Shown here piece by piece: positions 1 through 4,842 of a stretch of DNA of 8,931 nt (position 1 is its first letter; every line of letters starts with the position of its first letter). Source of the stretch: JANMEX01 sp031423755 (GTDB taxonomy: Bacteria; Pseudomonadota; Alphaproteobacteria; Rhizobiales; Rhizobiaceae); contig JANPGC010000329.1 in assembly GCA_031423755.1 (NCBI GenBank), positions 1-8,931 on the forward strand, given 5' to 3'. The notes beneath the pieces were generated by a model. That model had not been told where the DNA came from. It was given only the letters and a program-made list of their open reading frames with translations, and searched no databases. Both the position numbers and the translations under genes were made by a program.

Positions 1-1
1 C

Positions 2-409
2 GCAGGCAAGATCGTCCGCCGGTTTGGCGACGATGACGGCTTTGGCAGCAAAACAGCAGGCATTGCCATGGCGGCGGCCCCTCAGGCCCTTGTCGCCACG
101 CCTGTTGACGCTACTGTACTCTACGCAGGGCCGTTCCGTTCCTATCACCAACTGTTGATACTCGACGCTGGCGGCGGCTATCACGTTGTTATAGGCGGAA
201 TGGACCAATCCATGGTATCCACAGGCCAATTTGTGTTGTCTGGCGAACCCGTGGGCATAATGGCCACAAAAGCGCCGACAAGTTCGGCAGACACTCTCTT
301 GACTGACAATCCAGAACTCTACATCGAGTTCAGGAAAGATGGAAAACCGGTTGATTCTGGCCCATGGTGGTCGGCGGATGCGACAGGAAGGACTGGAAAT
401 GCTACGTAA
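2..409 (+). CDS. envC: Murein hydrolase activator EnvC-like protein, C-terminal LytM (M23) domain, 5' end missing
   Basis: This is the last 135 codons of a gene whose start lies before the window. The frame is open from base 2 to a TAA at 407-409. The visible part is a LytM/M23 peptidase-like domain: an opening G-K-I-V-R-R-F-G segment, then YAGPFRSYHQLLILDAGGGY and a closing segment with GEPVGIM, LYIEFRKDGKPVD and PWW, a pattern I recognise from EnvC-type proteins. The zinc-ligand positions look lost. The HxGxD-like site reads T18-A-G-I-A22 (counted from the first complete codon), and the later ligand histidine is replaced by G66. This agrees with EnvC family members, which do not cut peptidoglycan but activate periplasmic amidases at the division site. 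The N-terminal signal peptide and coiled coil expected of the family would lie upstream and cannot be seen. Its last 11 bases overlap ctpA, implying co-translation. It could also be labelled a generic peptidoglycan DD-metallopeptidase family protein. Confidence 0.85.
   Translation, partial: AGKIVRRFGDDDGFGSKTAGIAMAAAPQALVATPVDATVLYAGPFRSYHQLLILDAGGGYHVVIGGMDQSMVSTGQFVLSGEPVGIMATKAPTSSADTLLTDNPELYIEFRKDGKPVDSGPWWSADATGRTGNAT
385..392 (+). promoter_or_regulatory. Shine-Dalgarno site that fixes the ctpA start
   Basis: AGGAAGGA lies 6 bases before the ATG at 399, inside the 3' end of envC. It favours this ATG over the in-frame ATG at 339, which would add 20 unrelated residues ahead of an otherwise normal export signal. 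Confidence 0.75.
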
Positions 410-1724
410 GGTTTCATTGTTGGTGACCGGCGCGCTGATGGGCGCAACGGCCATGTCACTTCTTCACGTCGTCCCGGGCATCAAGGCGGAAGCCGCCGGT
501 TCGGACACCTACAAGCAATTGTCGATCTTCGGCGATGTGTTTGAACGGGTGCGCAGCACCTATGTGACCGTTCCGGACGAGAAAGAGCTGGTCAAAAGCG
601 CCATTAACGGCATGCTTACCTCGCTTGACCCGCATTCGTCCTATCTGGACGAAGAGGGCGCCAAGGACATGCAGGTGCAGACCAAAGGCACCTTCGGTGG
701 CCTCGGCATCGAAGTGACCATGGAAAGCGAACTGGTCAAGGTCATCACTCCGATCGACGACACGCCTGCCGCCAAGGCAGGCATCCGCTCCGGCGACCTG
801 ATTGCCAAGATTGACGGCGATGAAGTGCGCGGTCTTTCGCTGGAAGAGGCCGTGGACAAGATGCGCGGCGAAGTCAACGAGCCGATCAAGCTTACGGTGA
901 TCCGCAAGGGCAGCGACAAGCCGCTGGAATTCACCATCGTCCGCGACATCATCAAGGTGAAGGCGGTCAAATACCGGGTTGAAAACGACGTCGGTTACAT
1001 GAAGATCACCTCTTTCACCGAACAGGCGTACGGGGATCTCGACGAGGCAATCAAGAAGATTGAAGCCGAGGTTCCCGCTGACAAGCTCAAGGGCTTCATA
1101 CTTGACCTGCGCAACAATCCGGGCGGGTTGCTCGATCAGGCCGTCAGCGTTTCCGACACATTCCTCGACAAGGGCGAAGTTGTCTCGACGCGCGGCCGCG
1201 ACCCGCAGAACATCACCCGCTATGATTCCGAGGAAGGTGATTCGACCAATGGCAAGCCGCTGATCGTCATAGTCAATGGCGGCTCGGCCAGCGCATCGGA
1301 AATCGTCGCAGGCGCTCTGCAGGACCACAGGCGCGCCACCGTGCTTGGCACCAAATCATTCGGCAAGGGTTCTGTGCAGACCATTATCCCGCTTGGCCAG
1401 ACACAGGGCGCGCTGCGCCTGACGACGGCGCTGTATTACACGCCGGCGGGCAAATCGATCCAGGGCAAGGGCATCATTCCGGACATCATTTCCGAACAGC
1501 CGCTACCGGAGGAATTCAAGGACGTTGACACCAAGGCCGCCGAATCTGCCCTGAAAGGCCACATCAAGGGCAATCAGGAAGACGAGGAAGGTTCGGGCTC
1601 CAACGCCTTTGTGCCTGCTGACCCGAAGGATGATGTGCAGCTGGCAGCAGCGCTCAAACTCTTGCGCGGCGAAGTGAAAAACCCTGCCTTCCCGCCAGAC
1701 CCGACAAAGGCGCTTCCGAACTGA
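399..1724 (+). CDS. ctpA: Carboxy-terminal processing protease CtpA (S41 family)
   Basis: This is a 441-residue periplasmic serine protease of the S41/C-terminal processing family, which trims or degrades exported proteins from their C-terminal end. Residues 1-30 look like a signal peptide or membrane anchor: MLRK, then a hydrophobic run, then an AEA-A type cleavage area. A PDZ domain follows at about 97-182 (GTFGGLGIEV, AGIRSGDLIAKIDG). The protease core covers about 195-365. The catalytic serine is expected at S298 in NGGSASASEI. The general-base lysine is K323 in FGKGSVQ, exactly 25 residues later as in E. coli Prc, with Q327 following. Domain order and length are typical. The C-terminal 75 residues are charged and low in complexity. 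The gene overlaps envC by 11 bases, so it is probably translated from the same message. In Brucella I recall ctpA lying next to the invasion-associated Nudix locus, as here. Related proteases affect cell shape and envelope integrity; the substrate in this organism is unknown. Confidence 0.95.
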   Translation: MLRKVSLLVTGALMGATAMSLLHVVPGIKAEAAGSDTYKQLSIFGDVFERVRSTYVTVPDEKELVKSAINGMLTSLDPHSSYLDEEGAKDMQVQTKGTFGGLGIEVTMESELVKVITPIDDTPAAKAGIRSGDLIAKIDGDEVRGLSLEEAVDKMRGEVNEPIKLTVIRKGSDKPLEFTIVRDIIKVKAVKYRVENDVGYMKITSFTEQAYGDLDEAIKKIEAEVPADKLKGFILDLRNNPGGLLDQAVSVSDTFLDKGEVVSTRGRDPQNITRYDSEEGDSTNGKPLIVIVNGGSASASEIVAGALQDHRRATVLGTKSFGKGSVQTIIPLGQTQGALRLTTALYYTPAGKSIQGKGIIPDIISEQPLPEEFKDVDTKAAESALKGHIKGNQEDEEGSGSNAFVPADPKDDVQLAAALKLLRGEVKNPAFPPDPTKALPN

Positions 1725-1739
1725 GCGAAGGCGGACATG

Positions 1740-1777
1740 CGCCGGACAAAAACTGAAACCAGCAGGGTGACCGGCGC
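1740..1777 (+). repeat. Inverted repeat in the ctpA-deacetylase gap
   Basis: GCGCCGG (1740-1746 region, arm at 1739-1745) and CCGGCGC (1771-1777) are exact 7-base reverse complements separated by 25 bases. The second arm ends one base before the Shine-Dalgarno site of the next gene. There is no T-run, so it is unlikely to be an intrinsic terminator. It may be an RNA processing or translation-modulating hairpin, or chance in GC-rich DNA. Confidence 0.35.
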
Positions 1778-1778
1778 C

Positions 1779-1784
1779 AAGGTG
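1779..1784 (+). promoter_or_regulatory. Shine-Dalgarno site supporting the GTG start at 1790
   Basis: AAGGTG sits 5 bases before GTG 1790. The reading frame is closed upstream by a TGA at 1754-1756, and there is no ATG in the frame between that stop and 1790, so GTG is the best available start for the deacetylase-like gene. Confidence 0.6.
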
Positions 1785-1789
1785 ATTGC

Positions 1790-2974
1790 GTGAGCAATCA
1801 TCTTGATCGTCCGCTCGGGCAGGACCGCAAGGCGAAATCAGCCGGTGGCCCGCGTTTCGGCAGGATTTTTGTCTCATTGACAGCGCTGACTGTGGTCGGT
1901 GCCGCAGGCTGGTTCGCCTTTGACAGGCTGCCATTCCTGCAACCCCTGCCCGAACCGGCAAAGGCAATCGAGGAGGCTGTCGATACGCCACAAGAGCCCT
2001 CTGCAGAAGAAAAAGCCAAGGCCGCAGAGAATGTGTCAGCGAAATCTGCGGCCGATCAAAAGTCGCCGCCGCTGCCTGCGGGCGGGGCCAAGATCATTCG
2101 CGTTGATCCTCAGGGCGCGGACACTCCCGGCATTATCAAAATCGGCGACCCTAACAAGGTGACGCAGGACGCGCGCGTTGCGCATATTCCCGAACCGGAC
2201 CTTATCGAGAAGACTGACAGCGGCCAGCTGCCGAAGCGGGCAGCGGACGGACGCCGACCTTTTGATGTCTATGCAAGGCCTTGGTCCGGCACGCGCGGTG
2301 CGCGGGTTGCCATTGTGATCGGCGGCATGGGCGTTTCGCAAACCTCGACACAGACTGCGATTGAGAAGCTGCCGCCTGAAATCACCCTCGGCTTTGCCCC
2401 GCAAGGCAACTCGCTGTCACGCTGGGCGCAGGCAGCGCGCAAGAAGGGCCACGAAATCCTGTTGCAGGTGCCGATGGAGCCATTCGACTATCCACGCGTC
2501 GACCCGGGCCGCGGCACGCTGATTGTCGATGCCGCGCCAGAGGGCAATCTCAAGGTTTTGCACGAATCCATGGGACGACTGACCAATTACACCGGCGTGA
2601 TGAATTATCTCGGCGCGCGCTTCACGTCCGAGGCCGGAGCGTTTGAGCCGGTGATGCGTGATCTCGGCGACCGGGGCCTGCTCTATCTTGACGACGGCAC
2701 ATCGGCCCGCAGCCAAGCGGAAAGCCTGTCTGGCGCAAACCGCGCGCCGTTTGCATCAGGCGACATCGTCATCGATCAGGTTCAGGACAAGAACGAAATA
2801 CTCAAAAGCCTCGACCAGCTTGAGGCGACCGCCCGTGCCAAGGGTTCGGCGATTGCGATAGGCACAGGCTTTGATGTCACCGTTGATGCAGTGACCGAAT
2901 GGGCGAAGGGCGCGCAGAAACGCGGCATTGAAATCGTCGGCGTCGCATCGCTTGCCCGCGATCCGGAGCATTAA
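1790..2974 (+). CDS. Membrane-anchored divergent polysaccharide deacetylase family protein (DUF610/YibQ-like)
   Basis: This 394-residue protein starts at GTG. A short basic N terminus is followed by one membrane segment at about 26-44. A low-complexity Pro/Ala/Glu/Lys linker spans roughly 50-165. The C-terminal domain, about 171-388, is of the divergent polysaccharide deacetylase type, a TIM-barrel-like relative of NodB enzymes. Family landmarks are AIVIGGMG (174-181), GHEILLQVPMEPFDYP (220-235), a DPG at 238-240, GVMNYLGARFTS (269-280) and RGLLYLDDGTSARS (295-308). The protein should sit in the inner membrane with the domain in the periplasm. The usual acidic pair in the first motif (IDDLG in gammaproteobacterial YibQ, from memory) is GG at 178-179. 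The HLPMEP histidine is Q226, although H221 and E222 remain. Enzyme activity is therefore doubtful, and a structural or regulatory envelope role is possible. It lies 65 bases after ctpA and ends 1 base before rppH, so it is probably part of the same operon. Family assignment is firm; function is not. Confidence 0.85.
   Translation: MSNHLDRPLGQDRKAKSAGGPRFGRIFVSLTALTVVGAAGWFAFDRLPFLQPLPEPAKAIEEAVDTPQEPSAEEKAKAAENVSAKSAADQKSPPLPAGGAKIIRVDPQGADTPGIIKIGDPNKVTQDARVAHIPEPDLIEKTDSGQLPKRAADGRRPFDVYARPWSGTRGARVAIVIGGMGVSQTSTQTAIEKLPPEITLGFAPQGNSLSRWAQAARKKGHEILLQVPMEPFDYPRVDPGRGTLIVDAAPEGNLKVLHESMGRLTNYTGVMNYLGARFTSEAGAFEPVMRDLGDRGLLYLDDGTSARSQAESLSGANRAPFASGDIVIDQVQDKNEILKSLDQLEATARAKGSAIAIGTGFDVTVDAVTEWAKGAQKRGIEIVGVASLARDPEH
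2965..2968 (+). promoter_or_regulatory. Shine-Dalgarno site that fixes the rppH GTG start
   Basis: GGAG lies 7 bases before GTG 2976, inside the last codons of the upstream gene. It favours the GTG over the in-frame ATG at 2928, which would force a 47-base overlap and add 16 residues that do not resemble the family. Confidence 0.65.
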
Positions 2975-2975
2975 G

Positions 2976-3512
2976 GTGGCAAAGCCCGACAAACGCATCG
3001 TCCCGGCCGACTGTTTGCCCTATCGGCCATGCGTCGGCGTCATGATCCTCAACAGTGAAGGTCTGGTCTGGGCCGGGCACCGCATCCCGGTCGCCGACGG
3101 CGAACTGGAGAACAATGAGCATCTATGGCAAATGCCACAAGGCGGCATCGATCATGGCGAGACGGCGCTGCAGGCGGCAACGCGCGAGCTTTACGAGGAG
3201 ACAGGAATTAAATCGGCTAAATTGATTGCTGAGGCGGCTCATTGGATCAATTATGACCTGCCGGCGCATCTGATCGGCATCGCGCTCAAAGGCAAATTCC
3301 GCGGCCAGAGCCAGAAATGGTTCGCATTCCGCTTTGAAGGGGAAGAGAGCGAAATCGCCATAAACCCGCCGCCCGGCGGCCATACCGCTGAGTTTGATGC
3401 ATGGGACTGGAAGCCGATGCGGCAATTGCCGGATCTGATCGTGCCGTTCAAGCGACGGGTTTATGAAGAGGTGGTGGCGGCGTTTGTGGGGCTGGATGGG
3501 GTGAAGGCGTGA
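2976..3512 (+). CDS. rppH: RNA pyrophosphohydrolase RppH (Nudix hydrolase)
   Basis: The 178-residue product is a cytoplasmic Nudix hydrolase that removes pyrophosphate from the 5' triphosphate end of RNA, which exposes messages to RNase E-type decay. It is also related to dinucleoside polyphosphate hydrolases such as Bartonella IalA. A complete Nudix box spans residues 56-78 and matches Gx5Ex7REUxEExGU: G56, E62, R70-E71, E74-E75, G77. Just before it is LWQMPQGG (50-57), a family hallmark. GQSQKWF at 110-116 is typical of RppH and absent from most other Nudix groups. The N terminus LPYRPCVGVMILN (14-26) is also typical. The GTG at 2976 is chosen because it has a GGAG site, leaves a 1-base gap to the previous stop, and gives the usual family length. 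The gene is the last one in the plus-strand cluster, and I see no clear terminator after it. Confidence 0.95.
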   Translation: MAKPDKRIVPADCLPYRPCVGVMILNSEGLVWAGHRIPVADGELENNEHLWQMPQGGIDHGETALQAATRELYEETGIKSAKLIAEAAHWINYDLPAHLIGIALKGKFRGQSQKWFAFRFEGEESEIAINPPPGGHTAEFDAWDWKPMRQLPDLIVPFKRRVYEEVVAAFVGLDGVKA

Positions 3513-3638
3513 GGGCGCAAAGCCGCTTGGGCTGCTCGGGGGCATGCGCTGAGAATTGACAGCGTAGCACTGCCTTTCGGTGAACTAACAAGTCCGTAGT
3601 CGTTCAGGCGTCAGTCGATAGTTCGCTTTCAGGCTGCA
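3513..3638. other. 126-base convergent gap between rppH and vapC
   Basis: I find no gene, no intrinsic terminator for either strand and no insertion-sequence end here. The only hairpin near the rppH stop is a 4-bp stem (AGCC 3521-3524 with GGCT 3530-3533) with no T-run. A TTGACA at 3556-3561 on the plus strand has no convincing -10 partner and no gene downstream. Confidence 0.5.
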
Positions 3639-4046
3639 TCACTCTGGCAAAACGCTCACATCTGCCTCATGCGCCGCCGTTCGAAGCCGTTTGTCAAACG
3701 TTGCAAGTGGCAGAGCCAGTTGGCTGGCAAGCGCCAGGAACGTCGCATCATAGGCTGTAAGACTGTACTTTGCGGCATGAGCTGAGATCAGGCTCTCGTC
3801 CTTGGGCTCAATATAGCCGATGCGCAAATGATGAAACCGCAAGAGCAGCCGATCTGCGTCGGCCTGTGTCAATCGGCCACGTCGGACGCTGATGACCAGC
3901 AGGTTTCTCACTTCATAGAGGAGCAGGTAGGGCGCTACCGCGCTTCCTTGCTTGATCTCAGCAAGAAGAGCGAGTGCCCGTGCATCGCTCTCGTCGGGCA
4001 ATAGCCAGGCTGCGACCATCGATGAATCGAGTACGAAATTAGCCAA
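3639..4046 (-). CDS. vapC: PIN-domain ribonuclease toxin, VapC family
   Basis: This 135-residue protein is a single PIN domain, the fold of VapC toxins, which are metal-dependent RNases that commonly cut tRNA or rRNA and stop translation. The four expected acidic residues are present: D7 in FVLDSSM, E45 in LLYEVRNLL, D100 in TAYDATFL and D118 in ATFDKRL. The active site therefore looks intact and the gene unbroken. The start is TTG at 4046-4044, directly after the TAA of vapB with no gap and in the same frame. No ATG lies nearer than residue 10, which would remove D7. A purine-rich AAGGG about 9 bases upstream could serve as ribosome binding site. Translation is probably coupled to vapB. The target RNA cannot be read from the sequence. 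The name vapC here denotes the family, not orthology to a characterised gene. Confidence 0.9.
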   Translation of the reverse strand: MANFVLDSSMVAAWLLPDESDARALALLAEIKQGSAVAPYLLLYEVRNLLVISVRRGRLTQADADRLLLRFHHLRIGYIEPKDESLISAHAAKYSLTAYDATFLALASQLALPLATFDKRLRTAAHEADVSVLPE

Positions 4047-4286
4047 TTATGGCCGCCCTTCGTCTCGCCACGCGCGAATCTCATCTTGGGTCACGGGCTT
4101 TGCCCTTGCCCTGATTTCCAGTATCTCTGCGATTGCGTCCTTGATTGCTTCTTGATTCCTGATCGCCACAAGCTTCACAATTGGCTGATCTCCGCGAGAG
4201 ATTATAACCTCTTCTCCAGCCTCGGCTGCGACCAAAAGCTCAGAAAGATGGGTCTTTGCATGCCCTACTTTCACGTTGATGGTCAT
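4047..4286 (-). CDS. vapB: Phd/YefM-type antitoxin, VapB partner of the PIN toxin
   Basis: This 79-residue antitoxin has an N-terminal Phd/YefM-like DNA-binding and dimerisation region, about 1-50. Its landmarks are the family pattern VGHAKTHLSELLVAAEAGEE (7-26) followed by VIISRGDQPIVKLV (27-40). The remaining 30 or so residues are charged and helical (EILEIRARAKPVTQDEIRAWRDEG) and are the likely toxin-binding tail. I chose ATG 4286 because a strong AAGGAGG lies 5 bases upstream and the Phd domain begins right there. The frame stays open further up to an ATG at 4430, but that would run through the atp terminator and overlap atpC, so it is not used. In this family the antitoxin neutralises the RNase and, with it, represses its own promoter. 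The control region upstream contains matching palindromes. GC content around the gene is lower than in the neighbouring atp genes. Confidence 0.88.
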   Translation of the reverse strand: MTINVKVGHAKTHLSELLVAAEAGEEVIISRGDQPIVKLVAIRNQEAIKDAIAEILEIRARAKPVTQDEIRAWRDEGRP

Positions 4287-4291
4287 TGCAG

Positions 4292-4298
4292 CCTCCTT
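4292..4298 (-). promoter_or_regulatory. Strong Shine-Dalgarno site of vapB
   Basis: AAGGAGG on the minus strand is 5 bases before ATG 4286. It is the best match to the anti-Shine-Dalgarno sequence in the window and is far stronger than the site available to vapC. This fits the usual excess of antitoxin over toxin synthesis. Confidence 0.8.
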
Positions 4299-4313
4299 TG
4301 GCTTGATACGCAA

Positions 4314-4342
4314 TAAGTATGCCTTCGCACTGCCTTGGTCAA
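4314..4342 (-). promoter_or_regulatory. Candidate sigma70-type promoter of vapBC
   Basis: On the minus strand TTGACC (4342-4337) is a 5-of-6 match to the -35 consensus. A 17-base spacer separates it from TACTTA (4319-4314), a weak -10. The pair lies 28 bases before the vapB start and downstream of the atp terminator, so vapBC would be transcribed independently of atpC. The -10 call is the uncertain part. Confidence 0.45.
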
Positions 4343-4355
4343 GCTCTTGGCCAAG
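4334..4355. promoter_or_regulatory. Paired palindromes, candidate VapB/VapBC operator
   Basis: CTTGGTCAAG (4334-4343) and CTTGGCCAAG (4346-4355) are a near-perfect and a perfect 10-base palindrome separated by 2 bases. They lie in tandem at a 12-base period and cover the candidate -35. This is the expected geometry for cooperative binding of antitoxin dimers at an autoregulated promoter. A second, weaker dyad, ATAC-N7-GTAT (4306-4309 and 4317-4320), overlaps the -10. Confidence 0.5.
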
Positions 4356-4368
4356 TTGAATCAGGCGC

Positions 4369-4393
4369 AAAAAAACGGCACCGAAGCGCCGTT
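4369..4393 (-). terminator. Intrinsic terminator of the atp operon with UUCG tetraloop
   Basis: Read on the minus strand, AACGGCGC (4393-4386) pairs with GTGCCGTT (4381-4374) over 8 bp with one G-U wobble. The TTCG loop (4385-4382) is closed by C-G, the very stable cUUCGg form. A run of seven T (4375-4369) follows. The stem starts 26 bases after the atpC stop. On the plus strand the wobble becomes an A-C mismatch and the T-run is absent, so the element acts for the atp direction only. Confidence 0.92.
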
Positions 4394-4419
4394 GGATTTT
4401 CGTCTGAAATGTCAGAAAT

Positions 4420-4824
4420 TCAATGACCAAGCGCGGCCTTGAGTTCCTTGAGCTGGTTGAGCTTCAGCACCGCTGCCTCCTTTTTGGCGTCGGAGCGAGC
4501 ATCGGACACGTCGTCTTCAGCATCCTTGATCTGCGCTGCGATGGCATCGGCGTTCAACTCTTCGACCGGCATTGCCTGCTCGGCAAGCAGGGTGAAGGAT
4601 GAACCAGCGACATCGGCAAAGCCGCCGCGAACAAAGATCTTCTTGGTGCCCCCCGAAGCCAGCGTCGCCTCAACCACGCCGGGCTGGAGCGTTGACATCA
4701 GCGGCGCATGGTTGGCCATGACCGTGAAATAACCGTCTGATCCCGGAACGACCACAGCCGTCACCTGCTCGGAAAAGAGCAGGCGCTCGGGGGAGACCAG
4801 TTCGAAATTGTAGGCTTCGGCCAT
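4420..4824 (-). CDS. atpC: ATP synthase F1 epsilon subunit
   Basis: This 134-residue subunit belongs to the central stalk of F1. It links gamma to the c-ring and can restrain ATP hydrolysis through its C-terminal helices. The N-terminal beta-sandwich domain spans about 1-87, with the family core PGSDGYFTVMANHAPLMSTL at 27-46 and IFVRGGFADV at 63-72. An alpha-helical hairpin follows at about 88-131, with the charged stretch DAEDDVSDARSDAKKEA. Length and domain layout are normal. The gap to atpD is 18 bases, and an AGGA (4834-4837) lies 9 bases before the ATG. It is the last gene of the operon and is followed by the intrinsic terminator. Confidence 0.96.
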   Translation of the reverse strand: MAEAYNFELVSPERLLFSEQVTAVVVPGSDGYFTVMANHAPLMSTLQPGVVEATLASGGTKKIFVRGGFADVAGSSFTLLAEQAMPVEELNADAIAAQIKDAEDDVSDARSDAKKEAAVLKLNQLKELKAALGH

Positions 4825-4842
4825 GGTTTAACGTCCTGACTG

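Noticed and set aside
339..398. Upstream ATG extension of ctpA
   Set aside because: It adds 20 residues before a normal signal peptide, lacks a good ribosome binding site, and would lengthen the envC overlap to 71 bases. ATG 399 has AGGAAGGA at 6 bases.
456..1328. A 290-codon open frame on the minus strand opposite ctpA
   Set aside because: Composition is that of an antisense shadow and ctpA is complete with all catalytic residues on the other strand.
1739..1777. Inverted repeat after ctpA as a terminator
   Set aside because: The loop is 25 bases and no T-run follows. It is kept only as a possible RNA hairpin.
2928..2975. Upstream ATG extension of rppH
   Set aside because: The added residues do not resemble the family, and GTG 2976 has a GGAG site and gives the usual 178-residue length.
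3521..3533. Small hairpin after rppH as a terminator
   Set aside because: Only 4 bp of stem and no T-run.
3556..3584. TTGACA as the -35 box of a plus-strand promoter
   Set aside because: No acceptable -10 lies 16-18 bases downstream and there is no plus-strand gene after it.
4287..4430. Upstream extension of vapB to an ATG at 4430
   Set aside because: It would run through the atp terminator and overlap the atpC stop. The Phd domain begins at ATG 4286, which has a strong AAGGAGG.
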